The notes: generated from the sequence alone by a model not told the origin. A stretch of 28,002 nt of DNA from Pelotomaculum sp. UBA1371 (GCA_002305915.1 DBRJ01000065.1:40210-68211); one strand, 5' to 3'. Counted from the stretch's first letter, positions 14,256 through 23,124 are shown. Numbers and translations: made by a program.

Positions 14256-15119
14256 TTAATACCTCCTGCGCTCCTTTAGTTCTTTTAAAAACTCCAGGTA
14301 CTGAAAATAACGCTCCTTATTGATCAGACCTGACTCCACAGCGCCTTTTACAGCACAATCCGGCTCCTGGTGATGCAGGCACTGGTTAAAACGGCATTTC
14401 CCAAAGTAAACATCCATTTCAGGAAAATGGCCGGACAATTCCTCCGGCCTTATGCCGGGCAAATCCAGGCTGGAAAAACCGGGGGTATCGGCAACAAAGC
14501 CGCCCCGGGGCAGGGCAATCAATTCCACATGACGGGTGGTGTGCCGGCCTCTTTTGAGCTTTGCGCTCAATTCCGCAGTTTTCAGGGCAAGACCGGGGTG
14601 AAGAGCGTTCAGGATGGTGGACTTCCCCACTCCGGAAGGTCCGGCAAAAACAGATACTTTCCCCCCCAGGGCCTGGCGCAGAAGCTCAAGCCCCTCCCCT
14701 GTCTTGGCGCTGATCACTACCAGAGGATAGATCTCCCTATAGCGGGATACCAGCTCAACCTGTCCGTCTTTCGTCAAATCCACCTTGTTGAAACAAATCA
14801 ACGGTTTCACTCCGCTGGTGGAAACCAAAACCAGAAAGCGGTCCAGGAGCCAGGGATTCGGGTCAGGCTCCCGCACTGCAAAAACAATAACCGCCTGGTC
14901 TACATTGGCCACCGGCGGGCGTACCAGCAGCGAACTGCGGGGCAGCATCCGCTCAATGACCCCCTTGTACCCGTGCCCCGGTCTCAACAGGACACGATCC
15001 CCCACGAAGGTCTGCTGCTTTTCACGGCGGAAGCGCCCCCGGAGTGAGCACTCCCATTCTTCCCTGCCGTCATGCACATAGTAGTGACCACTGTAGCCCC
15101 TGAGCACAATACCTTCCAC
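14256..15119 (-). CDS. rsgA: Ribosome small-subunit biogenesis GTPase RsgA
   Basis: A circularly permuted GTPase that helps late 30S maturation and is stimulated by the ribosome. An N-terminal OB-fold region (to ~70) precedes a GTPase domain with motifs in permuted order: NKVD (G4, ~111-114), GPSGVGKST (G1, ~160-168), then RHTTRH and DTPGF (G3, ~211-215). The C-terminal zinc site is built from FGKCRFNQCLHHQEPDC. I chose the GTG at 15119 because family members begin at 'EGIV...SGHYYV'; it lies 7 bases after the kinase stop. An upstream TTG at 15170 would overlap the kinase gene by 44 bases and is also possible. The length from 15119 is 287 residues. Confidence 0.94.
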   Translation of the reverse strand: MEGIVLRGYSGHYYVHDGREEWECSLRGRFRREKQQTFVGDRVLLRPGHGYKGVIERMLPRSSLLVRPPVANVDQAVIVFAVREPDPNPWLLDRFLVLVSTSGVKPLICFNKVDLTKDGQVELVSRYREIYPLVVISAKTGEGLELLRQALGGKVSVFAGPSGVGKSTILNALHPGLALKTAELSAKLKRGRHTTRHVELIALPRGGFVADTPGFSSLDLPGIRPEELSGHFPEMDVYFGKCRFNQCLHHQEPDCAVKGAVESGLINKERYFQYLEFLKELKERRRY

Positions 15120-15126
15120 AAGGTTC

Positions 15127-17004
15127 TCACTGTTTGTCAATAGTTTGCTCACCAGCCAATTTTCCATCAATGTAAACCTGGATTACAGCTTTACCGTAAT
15201 AGGGCACTTCCCTTACAACCTTCCTGCCCGGGGGATGTTCTTTTTTGTAGGCCTCGCTGCTTCCCCTGATATCGTTAACTATAATCTTTAATTCGTGCCT
15301 TTTTCCGTCATCCGGAATCCGGGCTTCAACTTCAACCTCGCGTCTTTCCGGTCCGGGACCGTTGCTGACAGTGACCTGCACCTCCGAACCTTCCTCGACT
15401 TCCGAACCGCCGACAGGATTCTGACTGATGATCTGACCCTGCATATAGTCTGCGCTTGTTGCCCTGATTACATTATCAGCCATTTTTAACTTTACTTTTT
15501 CCAATTCCCCCCTGGCTTGATTCTCCGTTAAACCAATCAGGTCGGGTATCTTCCGGAGGACCGGCTGGGGACCCTTGCTCACATACAAAGTCACGCCGGA
15601 CCCCTTGGTCAGGTTGGTCTCCGGCTTGGGGTCCTGGTCCATCACCACCCCAACCGGATAATCGTTGCTGTACTTCTCCTGGTAAGGCTCGTACACAATC
15701 AGCTCGTGCTGGCTAATCTTGATCCTGGCGTCGCTGAGAGTATAGCCAATGACCTCCGGTACCGTGCGATATTCCGGCCCCCGGCTGATTGTCAGGGTAA
15801 CGTTCCTGGTCACTTTAACCATGGTATCCGGCGGGGGATCCTGGGATATAACATTTTCAGGGGGAATTGTGGGGTGATGATTCCGGTTTTCCTGAATATT
15901 TTTAAAACCCTGGCTCTGGAGAGTCGCCCGGGCCTCTTCCAGGGTGCTTCCCTCAACATTGGGCATTTGTATTTCCGGAACGTTGACATACAGTTCAAAG
16001 GTTGCGTAAACCGCTGCTACCAGAATCAAGGCCGCCAGCGTTCCCCATAACCAGGCGAACCTGCGCTTTTTCGGCCCGGAAACAGCCTTTTTTGCCGGTT
16101 GGGACGGCTCCTCTTTATTTTTCACGGCGGGAATAACCCGTGTAGCAAACTCATCAAGCTGCCCTGCGGTGCCGGAATCCTGGAAAACTTGACCGGTCAG
16201 TCCCTCCAGATCCCCTAAAAGGACCCTGGCTGAACCATAACGGTCCACTATATTCTTGGCCATGGCCCGGATAATAATTCTCTCCAAACCCGGGGATACC
16301 GAAGCATTCAGGCTGGATGGAAGCGCCGGTACTTCCTGGATATGCTTTAGGGCAACTCCTATGGGTGTATCTCCCTGGAAGGGCAGAACACCGGTAGCCA
16401 TCTCATACATGACAATGCCCAGGGAATAAAGATCGGAACGCTGATCGGCCGTCTCCCCGCGCGCCTGTTCCGGAGAAAGATAGTGAACCGACCCCAGAAC
16501 TGTGTCTGTCTGGGTCAGGGTGGCCGTGGTGGCTTCCCTGGCAATGCCGAAATCCGTAAGCTTGGCCCGTCCCGCCGCAGTGATTAAGATGTTTTGCGGT
16601 TTGATGTCCCGGTGGACGATGTTGTTTTCGTGGGCATGCTGCAGGGCTTCAGCTACCTGCCTGGCGATTTGAACAACCCGTTCCTGGGGTAAAACACCCT
16701 GGGCCCTGATCAGGTTTTTCAGGTTGTCCCCTTCCACATACTCCATTACCAGATAATGGACATCGTTTTCCCTGCCCACATCATAGATACTGACAATGTT
16801 CGGGTGGGAAAGGCTTGCGACGGCCTGGGCTTCCCTACGAAACCTGTTCACAAAATCCTCGTCGCAGGTAAATTCAGGCCGCAGAATCTTAATGGTGACC
16901 AGCCTGTTTAAGAAGTTATCCCGGCCCTTGTAAACTATGGCCATGCCTCCGCCGCCGAGCTGCTCGAGGATCTCGTAACGGTTCCCTAAAAGCTTCCCGA
17001 TCAA
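15127..17004 (-). CDS. PASTA-domain Ser/Thr protein kinase (PknB/PrkC family)
   Basis: A membrane kinase whose outer PASTA repeats bind peptidoglycan fragments; relatives control growth, division and spore germination. The cytoplasmic kinase domain (~10-270) has GGGGMAIVYKG, the ATP-binding lysine (~K39), HRDIKPQN (~131), DFG (~151) and an activation loop rich in T/S (TATLTQTDTVLGS). A basic juxtamembrane segment precedes one membrane helix (~317-338). Three PASTA repeats follow (~346-550), then a ~70-residue extra C-terminal domain resembling that of other Firmicutes kinases. I chose the TTG at 17004, 6 bases after AGAGGTG; family members begin 'IGKLLGNRYEIL'. The GTG at 17013 lies inside that ribosome site. 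Neighbours are a class B PBP and SEDS protein upstream and rsgA downstream. In Bacillus the gene is prkC, in mycobacteria pknB. Confidence 0.95.
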   Translation of the reverse strand: MIGKLLGNRYEILEQLGGGGMAIVYKGRDNFLNRLVTIKILRPEFTCDEDFVNRFRREAQAVASLSHPNIVSIYDVGRENDVHYLVMEYVEGDNLKNLIRAQGVLPQERVVQIARQVAEALQHAHENNIVHRDIKPQNILITAAGRAKLTDFGIAREATTATLTQTDTVLGSVHYLSPEQARGETADQRSDLYSLGIVMYEMATGVLPFQGDTPIGVALKHIQEVPALPSSLNASVSPGLERIIIRAMAKNIVDRYGSARVLLGDLEGLTGQVFQDSGTAGQLDEFATRVIPAVKNKEEPSQPAKKAVSGPKKRRFAWLWGTLAALILVAAVYATFELYVNVPEIQMPNVEGSTLEEARATLQSQGFKNIQENRNHHPTIPPENVISQDPPPDTMVKVTRNVTLTISRGPEYRTVPEVIGYTLSDARIKISQHELIVYEPYQEKYSNDYPVGVVMDQDPKPETNLTKGSGVTLYVSKGPQPVLRKIPDLIGLTENQARGELEKVKLKMADNVIRATSADYMQGQIISQNPVGGSEVEEGSEVQVTVSNGPGPERREVEVEARIPDDGKRHELKIIVNDIRGSSEAYKKEHPPGRKVVREVPYYGKAVIQVYIDGKLAGEQTIDKQ

Positions 17005-17092
17005 TGATTTCACCTCTAATCTATGTTGAAGAGACTGTGCTCTAATTTACCAATTATGCAACGGCAACCTTCATCCGGCAACTGCTAAAAAA

Positions 17093-18487
17093 TCAGTAGC
17101 CCCTGGACGCAGCCGCCGCCATAAGCTCCCCGGCAATGGGTGCAGCCAGAGCGCCGCCCGCTCCGGCGTTTTCCAGGACAACCGCAACCGCCATTCTCGG
17201 CTGTTCAGCCGGAGCGAAGCCGATGAACCAGGCATGAGTCGGTCCGTGGGGGTTCTGGGCAGAACCGGTCTTGCCGGCCACCTGCATCCCCGGGAGCCCG
17301 GCAGCCCGTGCCGTTCCATCCTCTACAGCAGCGATCATTCCTTCTTTGATCATACCTGCAATACCCGGAGTAGTTGCCCTTTGCCAGGAACGTTGCGCAG
17401 CCCTGTGAAGCGTAAATCCCGCCGAGTCCCTGACGGAATCAACCAGATACGGCTGCATGATCGTGCCTTCATTGGCAATGGCCGACGCCACCAGGGCCAT
17501 ATGAAAAGGACTTACCAGCAACTGGCCCTGGCCGATGGCGCTGCTGGCCAATTCAGGGGCGGTCATCTCGTTTTTGGAGGCCATGGTGCAAGAGCGGACA
17601 GGAACTCCCAGGCCGGGATCCTGAGCCAGACCGAAGGCCTTAAATGCCTGCTGGAAACCGGCGGCCTTCTGGCTTAGACCAAGCCGGGCAAAGGTGGTAT
17701 TACAGGAAACTGCCAGTGCTTTTCTCAAGTCAACTTCCCCGTGGGCCGCCAGGTCGGTGAGCTTGTACCCCTCAACTTCCAGGAAGCCCGGGCAGTTGAA
17801 AATAGAGGTAGCTAGACCCGGGTCGGCGGCCAGCGCCCCTGCGGCGGTGACCACCTTGAATATGGAACCAGGCGGGTAGGCCCCCTGGGCAGCCCGGTTC
17901 AGCAAGGGTGAAGAGGAATCCTGGACCAGCCCGGACCAGATTTCGTCCAGCCTATTGGGATCATAGCCGGGACTTGAAACCATGGCCATAATGGCGCCGG
18001 TCCCGGGGTCCAGCATAACCACGGCGCCCCGCCGGCCCCCCAGCAGATCCAGGGCCAACTCCTGGAGTCCGGCATCAATTGTAAGAAAAACGTCGCCCCC
18101 TGCCTGCTCCCTGCCGAGGAACCTGTTTATTAAATTACGGGTGCGGTCATTGCCCTCCATCCCCAGCAGGTAACTGTCATAAGCAGATTCAAGCCCGGCC
18201 CTGCCGTAGCGCTCTGAAATGTAGCCCACCAGATGGGCTGCAGCGGCCCCTTCCGGATAAACACGCCGGCTCTGCCCTTCCCCGTACTCTGTTTTAGCCA
18301 GAGCAACTCCATTAATGTCAAAGATCGTACCCCGCCTGACCTGGGCCTCCAGTTCGTAAAGGCGGCGGTTGTAGGGATTGGCCGCCAGCACGGGCCCCTT
18401 GATTAACTGCAGGTAGGAAAGGTAAAGGAGCAGAACCATAAACAGACCCAGAAGCAGATAACTGAGTTTTAAGATATTATTCTTCAT
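17093..18487 (-). CDS. pbpA: Class B penicillin-binding protein (PbpA/FtsI-like transpeptidase)
   Basis: Cross-links peptidoglycan outside the membrane, working with a SEDS glycosyltransferase. One N-terminal membrane helix (~8-27) is followed by a dimerisation region with RRGTIFDINGVALA and GRAGLESAYDSYLLG. The transpeptidase domain has all three active-site motifs: SIFK (S208-K211), SCN (261-263) and KTG (406-408). At 464 residues it is compact, like mycobacterial PbpA, with no PASTA repeats. Its ATG overlaps the upstream SEDS stop codon by 4 bases (ATGA), so the pair is translationally coupled, with an AGGA site 7 bases before. The PASTA kinase follows 88 bases later. By context it is the partner of the adjacent SEDS protein; whether it serves division or elongation cannot be told. 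Confidence 0.93.
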   Translation of the reverse strand: MKNNILKLSYLLLGLFMVLLLYLSYLQLIKGPVLAANPYNRRLYELEAQVRRGTIFDINGVALAKTEYGEGQSRRVYPEGAAAAHLVGYISERYGRAGLESAYDSYLLGMEGNDRTRNLINRFLGREQAGGDVFLTIDAGLQELALDLLGGRRGAVVMLDPGTGAIMAMVSSPGYDPNRLDEIWSGLVQDSSSPLLNRAAQGAYPPGSIFKVVTAAGALAADPGLATSIFNCPGFLEVEGYKLTDLAAHGEVDLRKALAVSCNTTFARLGLSQKAAGFQQAFKAFGLAQDPGLGVPVRSCTMASKNEMTAPELASSAIGQGQLLVSPFHMALVASAIANEGTIMQPYLVDSVRDSAGFTLHRAAQRSWQRATTPGIAGMIKEGMIAAVEDGTARAAGLPGMQVAGKTGSAQNPHGPTHAWFIGFAPAEQPRMAVAVVLENAGAGGALAAPIAGELMAAAASRGY

Positions 18488-19800
18488 GAACTGTCCTGCG
18501 CCTCATTGGAAATATTCAGCAACAATCCCAGGAGAATAAAGTTAGCGACCAGCGAACTGCCGCCATAGCTCATAAAGGGCAGTGTTACACCGGTCAAGGG
18601 CAGGAGCCTGGTCACACCAGCCAGGATGATAAATGCCTGCAGCCCCAGCAGGGCGGTCAAACCGGAAGCCGCCAGCGCGGCAAAGTCATCCTTGGCCTGG
18701 AGGGCCGTTCTCAGTCCCCTGTAAACAATAATCATAAATAAAACAATTATGGCTGCCCCGCCTGCCAGGCCCAATTCTTCACAGCAAGCGGAAAAAATAA
18801 TGTCAGTGTGCACAGCCGGAATAAAATTGGGGTAGCCCTGACCCAGACCTGTGCCCAAAACCCCACCCGAGCCGATGGCAAAAAGGGACTGGGTCACCTG
18901 GTAACCCGCTGTGTCAATATAGGACCACGGATCCAGCCAGATCTCGACCCTTGTACGCACATGATCAAATAAATAATAACTGGTAGCAGCTCCGGCTGTA
19001 AAAAGCCCCAGCCCAAAAACAGTATATAGAAAACGGGATGTGGCAACATAGACCATGGCCAGAAAGGTGCAAAAATAAATCAGGGCGGTGCCCAGATCCT
19101 TTTGAAAGACAAGGAGCAGCAGCGAAATTCCCCACATGGCGACCAGTGGAATCCATTCCTGGGGCCCCGGGAGCGCAATTCCGCCCAGGCTGCGCGTGCC
19201 TGCAGTAAGCAGGGCCCTGTTCTCGGCAAGATAACTGGCCAGAAAAAGAACTACCAGGATCTTCACAAATTCGGAAGGCTGCAGGTGGAAGACACCAAAA
19301 TCAAGCCAACTCCTGGCACCACCCTGCTCCGTTCCGAAAAAAATGGGCAAAATCAAGGCAATTATCCCGGCCAGGGCATACAGGTATTTATAATCGCTTA
19401 AAAAACGGAAGTCGAGCAAGAGCCGGTTAGTCAGAACCAGCGCCAGGAGACTGATTAAGAGCCAGATAAACTGCCGCTGTCCGTAGGCGGGGTCCAGCCT
19501 GAACAAAAAAATCAGACCGGTTGCCGAGAGGACAGCAACAACCGGCAGTAAAAGTGTGTCCCCCCTGTATCCGCTCCACCGCCAGTAAAGATGAACCAGA
19601 AAAAATGCAACCGTAACTGCCGGTCCGGCGATAAGGACCTGTCCGGCGCCGTTTTCCAGCCCCAGGTAAAGGACCATCATCCCGGCCAAAAGGTAAACAC
19701 CGGCGAGCAGGAGCAGGTTTCTCTCCAGATTACGGTTTCCGGTCCCGGTATTTTTATGTTTTTTAGGCCTGCCTCCCAGTATCTTCATCCCGGGATTCAT
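18484..19800 (-). CDS. SEDS-family peptidoglycan glycosyltransferase (FtsW/RodA/SpoVE)
   Basis: A polytopic membrane enzyme that polymerises lipid II into glycan strands. The 438-residue sequence holds about ten hydrophobic segments after a basic cytoplasmic tail of ~25 residues. Family blocks: GARSWLDFGVFHLQPSEFVKI, QKDLGTALIYF, WLDPW (containing the conserved, probably catalytic, aspartate), GYQVTQSLFAIGSGGVLGTG and a late PFMSYGGSS motif. The ATG is 7 bases after GGAGGT. It lies 227 bases after the phosphatase gene, a gap that could hold a promoter, although no strong sigma-A match is visible. It overlaps pbpA by 4 bases. The order matches mycobacterial rodA-pbpA, but sequence alone does not separate FtsW from RodA. 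Confidence 0.94.
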   Translation of the reverse strand: MNPGMKILGGRPKKHKNTGTGNRNLERNLLLLAGVYLLAGMMVLYLGLENGAGQVLIAGPAVTVAFFLVHLYWRWSGYRGDTLLLPVVAVLSATGLIFLFRLDPAYGQRQFIWLLISLLALVLTNRLLLDFRFLSDYKYLYALAGIIALILPIFFGTEQGGARSWLDFGVFHLQPSEFVKILVVLFLASYLAENRALLTAGTRSLGGIALPGPQEWIPLVAMWGISLLLLVFQKDLGTALIYFCTFLAMVYVATSRFLYTVFGLGLFTAGAATSYYLFDHVRTRVEIWLDPWSYIDTAGYQVTQSLFAIGSGGVLGTGLGQGYPNFIPAVHTDIIFSACCEELGLAGGAAIIVLFMIIVYRGLRTALQAKDDFAALAASGLTALLGLQAFIILAGVTRLLPLTGVTLPFMSYGGSSLVANFILLGLLLNISNEAQDSS

Positions 19801-20027
19801 GGAAGGACCTCCATAAATGTTATATACGTAAAAATTACGATTATTGCGGGGTAACAGGGAAAATCCGTCTACAAATAAGCAAAAACTGCAGGACTTTTTG
19901 ATTCTCTTTTAATTCATTGTTAACCTATTCAACCTTTAGCTTAATACTGGTTTATACATGTTAGATTCTTGATTGGACTGACTTTATTTTATTTGATTCA
20001 TTTCTTGCCGGTTTACAAAACAAACTG

Positions 20028-20741
20028 TCAGCACTCCAGGAGGATCATTGTAATATTATCCGACCCGCCGCAAGCCAGCGCCCTGGCTAAAAGATTCTGC
20101 AGGGATGCTTCAAGGTCCGGTGAATTACTGACCGTAAGCAGGATCTCTTCGGGTCGCAGGTATTTTGTCAAACCGTCTGTACAGATCAGGATTAAGTTTC
20201 CCGGAACAACCTGGAACCGGTAAAGATCAACTTCAAGGGACAACTCTATCCCCAGTGCTCTGGTCAGAACATTGCGCTGGGGGTGGTTGAAAGCTTGCTC
20301 CTCGGTAATACCGCCGTTTTTCACCAGTTCCTGCACCAGGGAATGATCTTCCGTCAGGCGGGTTATTACGCCGTCCCTGATTAAATAAGCACGGCTGTCT
20401 CCTACCTGGCCTACATAAAGTTCCCTTCCCCGCTTCAGACAGGCGGTTACAGTGGTGCCCATCCCCGCCCATTCCGGATTACGGCCGGACAATTCATAAA
20501 CAGACCGGTTTGCTTCCTTGATACTCTCCACCAGGGCCTTTTCAGGCAGGGCTCCGCCGGCAAGTTTCCTCCCCAGTTCGCGTTCCAGGACCCGCAGGGC
20601 CATGCTGCTGGCAACCTCCCCGGCCCGGTGCCCTCCCATGCCGTCTGCTACTGCAAACAGCCCTGTTTTGGGTGAGATACACAAACTGTCTTCATTTAAA
20701 GCCCGGACCAGCCCAATATTAGATATCTGAGCCCACCTCAT
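20028..20741 (-). CDS. PP2C-type Ser/Thr protein phosphatase (Stp/PrpC/PstP family)
   Basis: Cytoplasmic metal-dependent phosphatase that reverses phosphorylation by the PASTA kinase. The 237-residue domain shows the PP2C motifs in order: NED (~16-18), VADGMGGHRAGE (~31-42), GMGTTVTA, VGDSRAYLI (~113-121), LTEDHSLV, NVLTRALG, CTDGL (~187-191) and GGSDNITMILL at the end. All metal-binding aspartates are present. There is no membrane segment, unlike mycobacterial PstP, which has an extracellular sensor domain. The ATG overlaps the FHA gene before it by 23 bases and has GAGGTGGGGGT upstream, which indicates coupled translation. Confidence 0.95.
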   Translation of the reverse strand: MRWAQISNIGLVRALNEDSLCISPKTGLFAVADGMGGHRAGEVASSMALRVLERELGRKLAGGALPEKALVESIKEANRSVYELSGRNPEWAGMGTTVTACLKRGRELYVGQVGDSRAYLIRDGVITRLTEDHSLVQELVKNGGITEEQAFNHPQRNVLTRALGIELSLEVDLYRFQVVPGNLILICTDGLTKYLRPEEILLTVSNSPDLEASLQNLLARALACGGSDNITMILLEC

Positions 20742-21219
20742 ACCCCCACCTCACAAACTGAAAAGTAATGCCACCAATTTTAATCCTGTCGGCATTTGCC
20801 AGAACAGTTGGTTTTGAAACCGGTACCCCGTTCAAAAAGGTACCATTGGTGCTGTTTAAATCCTCCAGCCAGTATTGTTCATCTACTAAATAAATACGGG
20901 CATGCCGGGTAGAAGCAAAGGATTCCCCGGTGGTGATATCGTTTTCCTCACTTCGGCCAATGAACATTTCTTTGTAAACAGCAAAGGTGTCTCCGGGCTG
21001 CAGATCCGTCGTGGAGCTCTCCAGTACGGTGAGCGAAGCATCCGCCCCCCTGGAATTAGAATTCTGATCTCCCGGCGCCCCTGTAGGCCTCCTGAAGGCT
21101 TGCCGGTCTGCAGGAAGGTTTTTGAGATCGCCAACCATCCATTTAACCAGGCTGAATATGAAAAGGAGCAACAACAATAGGAATACATAGCGCAAAACCA
21201 GTAACAAGATTCCGGCCAT
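20719..21219 (-). CDS. Membrane-anchored FHA-domain protein (FhaB-like)
   Basis: A 166-residue protein with one N-terminal membrane helix (residues ~4-25), a ~50-residue linker, and a C-terminal FHA domain (~88-157). The FHA core is visible: IGRSEENDI, FASTRHARI, LEDLNSTNGTFLNG. These residues form the phosphothreonine-binding surface (the R, S, H and N of the GR...SxxH...TNG pattern). The protein should therefore dock onto kinase-phosphorylated partners at the membrane. ATG start with an AGGG site; one base separates it from the upstream FHA gene, and it overlaps the phosphatase gene downstream by 23 bases. The position and architecture match mycobacterial FhaB (FipA). Confidence 0.92.
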   Translation of the reverse strand: MAGILLLVLRYVFLLLLLLFIFSLVKWMVGDLKNLPADRQAFRRPTGAPGDQNSNSRGADASLTVLESSTTDLQPGDTFAVYKEMFIGRSEENDITTGESFASTRHARIYLVDEQYWLEDLNSTNGTFLNGVPVSKPTVLANADRIKIGGITFQFVRWGYEVGSDI

Positions 21220-21220
21220 C

Positions 21221-21982
21221 TTAATTCGCCCTGAAGGTGCAGACAGTTGTACCGAAAGTCAATACATCCCCCGGCTCCAGCACCTTTGAAGTAATTCTAA
21301 CACCGTTGACCAGGGTACCGTTAGTGCTCCCCAGATCCTGAATGGTATAGCGGCCCCGGTGCAGCTCCAGGCGAGCGTGGCGCCGGGAAACGCTGGTGTC
21401 GTTGAATATGATCTGGCAATCCTCGCGGCGCCCGATCAGGATGTTAACTCCCTTTAAAGAAAAAACCCTCCCCTGTTCAGGTCCGTCATCCACTTCAAGA
21501 ACTCCGTAGACCCGCGGCTGGGGATCTACCCGAACGCTGTCCTTTACCGGAAAAAAACGCTGGGTATGTTCGATATCCCTGTCCTGTGCGGCAGGTTCTT
21601 CAAGGACAGTTGTCCCGTTGAAAGCAGATTCCAGCCTGATCATGCCGGCGGTAAGGTTTTCATCCGGGTTAAAACTAACCGATGGCTGTCCTGTAAGCGT
21701 GTATTTCTTTTCCTTTGCCTTCTGACTGATATAATCCTGCAGCTCGCTGGAGAGCAGTTTACCGAAATTAGCAATCTTCTCCCAGTCAGAAGGGTTAAGG
21801 TGAACTATGTACTGATTTGGAACATAAATACGATTGATGCTGACGCGCCTGCAGTCTCTCATTTCCCTGGCCAGTCGCTTGGCGATTTCCACAGGCTGAA
21901 CACACCCACCGCCAAAGGTTTCCTTGAAAAAACCTTCAATGTACTTTTCCAGACTTCCTTCCAGTCCTGAGAACATACCCAT
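21221..21982 (-). CDS. DUF3662/FHA-domain protein (FhaA-like)
   Basis: A 253-residue cytoplasmic protein. Residues ~1-110 match the DUF3662 (FhaA N-terminal) domain: a helix LEKYIEGFF, QPVEIAKRLAREM, VPNQYIVHLNPSDW and a YISQKAKEK helix. A linker (~120-165) is followed by an FHA domain (~170-252) with IGRREDCQI, VSRRHARLEL and QDLGSTNGTLVNG, all key phosphothreonine contacts intact. In mycobacteria FhaA binds a phosphorylated partner that controls lipid II export; here only the domains and neighbours support such a role. I chose the ATG at 21982 because GGGAG lies 9 bases upstream; an ATG at 21991 is too close to it. The gene starts the FHA-phosphatase-SEDS-PBP-kinase run, 41 bases after rlmN. 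Confidence 0.92.
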   Translation of the reverse strand: MGMFSGLEGSLEKYIEGFFKETFGGGCVQPVEIAKRLAREMRDCRRVSINRIYVPNQYIVHLNPSDWEKIANFGKLLSSELQDYISQKAKEKKYTLTGQPSVSFNPDENLTAGMIRLESAFNGTTVLEEPAAQDRDIEHTQRFFPVKDSVRVDPQPRVYGVLEVDDGPEQGRVFSLKGVNILIGRREDCQIIFNDTSVSRRHARLELHRGRYTIQDLGSTNGTLVNGVRITSKVLEPGDVLTFGTTVCTFRAN

Positions 21983-22023
21983 AAAGCTCATCTCCCGGCT
22001 GGTTTTTTCGCATACGCGCGCTA

Positions 22024-23124
22024 TTACTTTGGACGCTTTAACCCTCTTACGGGTTCAGCAGGGGCTCTGCCCGGAGCAACAACAGCACCTCCGGGGTAGA
22101 CCCTTCGCCTCAACTGTCCGCAAGCCGCATTGATCTCTGCACCCAGTTCCCGCCTGACAGTAGTTGCCACACTATGTTTTTCCACAAGCTGCTTGAAATT
22201 TTTCACCCGTTCCCGGGAGGGCGGGGTAATTCCCCTTTCGGTTACAGGGTTGGCCGGAATCAGGTTAACATGGGCGAGCATTCCCGACAACAGCCGTCCC
22301 AATTCCAGGGCGTGTTCATTATGGTCGTTGACGCCCCTGATCAGGGCGTACTCGAAGGTAACCCGCCTCCCCGTCTCCCTGGCGTAATCCCTGCAGGAGG
22401 CAATCAGCTGTGCTATAGGATATTTTTTATTTACCGGCACCAGTTTATCCCTGAGGACATCGTTGGGCGCGTGCAATGATACCGCCAGGGTCAGTGGAAG
22501 CCTTTCAGCTGCCAGCGCCCTGATTTGCGGAACAAGGCCGCAGGTTGATACTGTTATATGGCGAAGCCCGATATTTAAGCCCCAGGCGGCAGAAATCTGC
22601 CTGATAAAAGCAAGAGTGGCGTCATAATTGTCCAGAGGCTCCCCGGAACCCATCAAGACCAGGTGGCTGACCCTCTGCCCGGTATCCTTCTGCATCCCAA
22701 GAACCTGATCGTACATCTCTCCGGAGCTTAAGTTTCGTACAAGGCCCTCCAGACCGGAGGCACAGAGCCGGCATCCCATCCGGCAGCCCACCTGCGTAGA
22801 AATACAGGCGGAATTGCCGTAATTGTGCTTCATCAAGACACTTTCAACCACCTGTCCGTCATGCAGGCCGAACAGGTACTTAATCGTGTCACCCCGCTTT
22901 GAAGCCCTCCTGGCCAGTATTTCCGGGCGACTGATCCAGGCAGCGGCAGCCAGGCGTTCCCTGAGGGCCCTGGGGAGATCGGTCATTTCCTGAAAAGAAT
23001 CCGCCCCTTTTTGAAAGAGCCATTCAGCTACCTGCCCGGCCCTGTAATTTTCAGCTCCCAGGCGTCCTAAAAAAAGCTCCAATTGGAACAGGTTCAGGTC
23101 TTTTAAATTAACCTTGCCTGACAC
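22024..23124 (-). CDS. rlmN: Dual-specificity 23S rRNA A2503 / tRNA A37 methyltransferase, radical SAM
   Basis: Methylates C2 of A2503 in 23S rRNA, and in some bacteria A37 of tRNA, through radical SAM chemistry with a methyl-cysteine intermediate. The [4Fe-4S] motif CRMGCRLC (C114, C118, C121) follows SACISTQVG. Next come MGSGEPLDNYDATL, ITVSTCGLVPQI, LAVSLHAPND and EYALIRGVNDH. The catalytic cysteine pair is completed by the C-terminal AACGQLRRR motif. The C-terminal ~30 residues are a variable tail. The start is a GTG with an AAGAAGG site ~12 bases upstream; no ATG is available. It lies 43 bases after rsmB. At 366 residues it has the family length. Confidence 0.95.
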   Translation of the reverse strand: MSGKVNLKDLNLFQLELFLGRLGAENYRAGQVAEWLFQKGADSFQEMTDLPRALRERLAAAAWISRPEILARRASKRGDTIKYLFGLHDGQVVESVLMKHNYGNSACISTQVGCRMGCRLCASGLEGLVRNLSSGEMYDQVLGMQKDTGQRVSHLVLMGSGEPLDNYDATLAFIRQISAAWGLNIGLRHITVSTCGLVPQIRALAAERLPLTLAVSLHAPNDVLRDKLVPVNKKYPIAQLIASCRDYARETGRRVTFEYALIRGVNDHNEHALELGRLLSGMLAHVNLIPANPVTERGITPPSRERVKNFKQLVEKHSVATTVRRELGAEINAACGQLRRRVYPGGAVVAPGRAPAEPVRGLKRPK

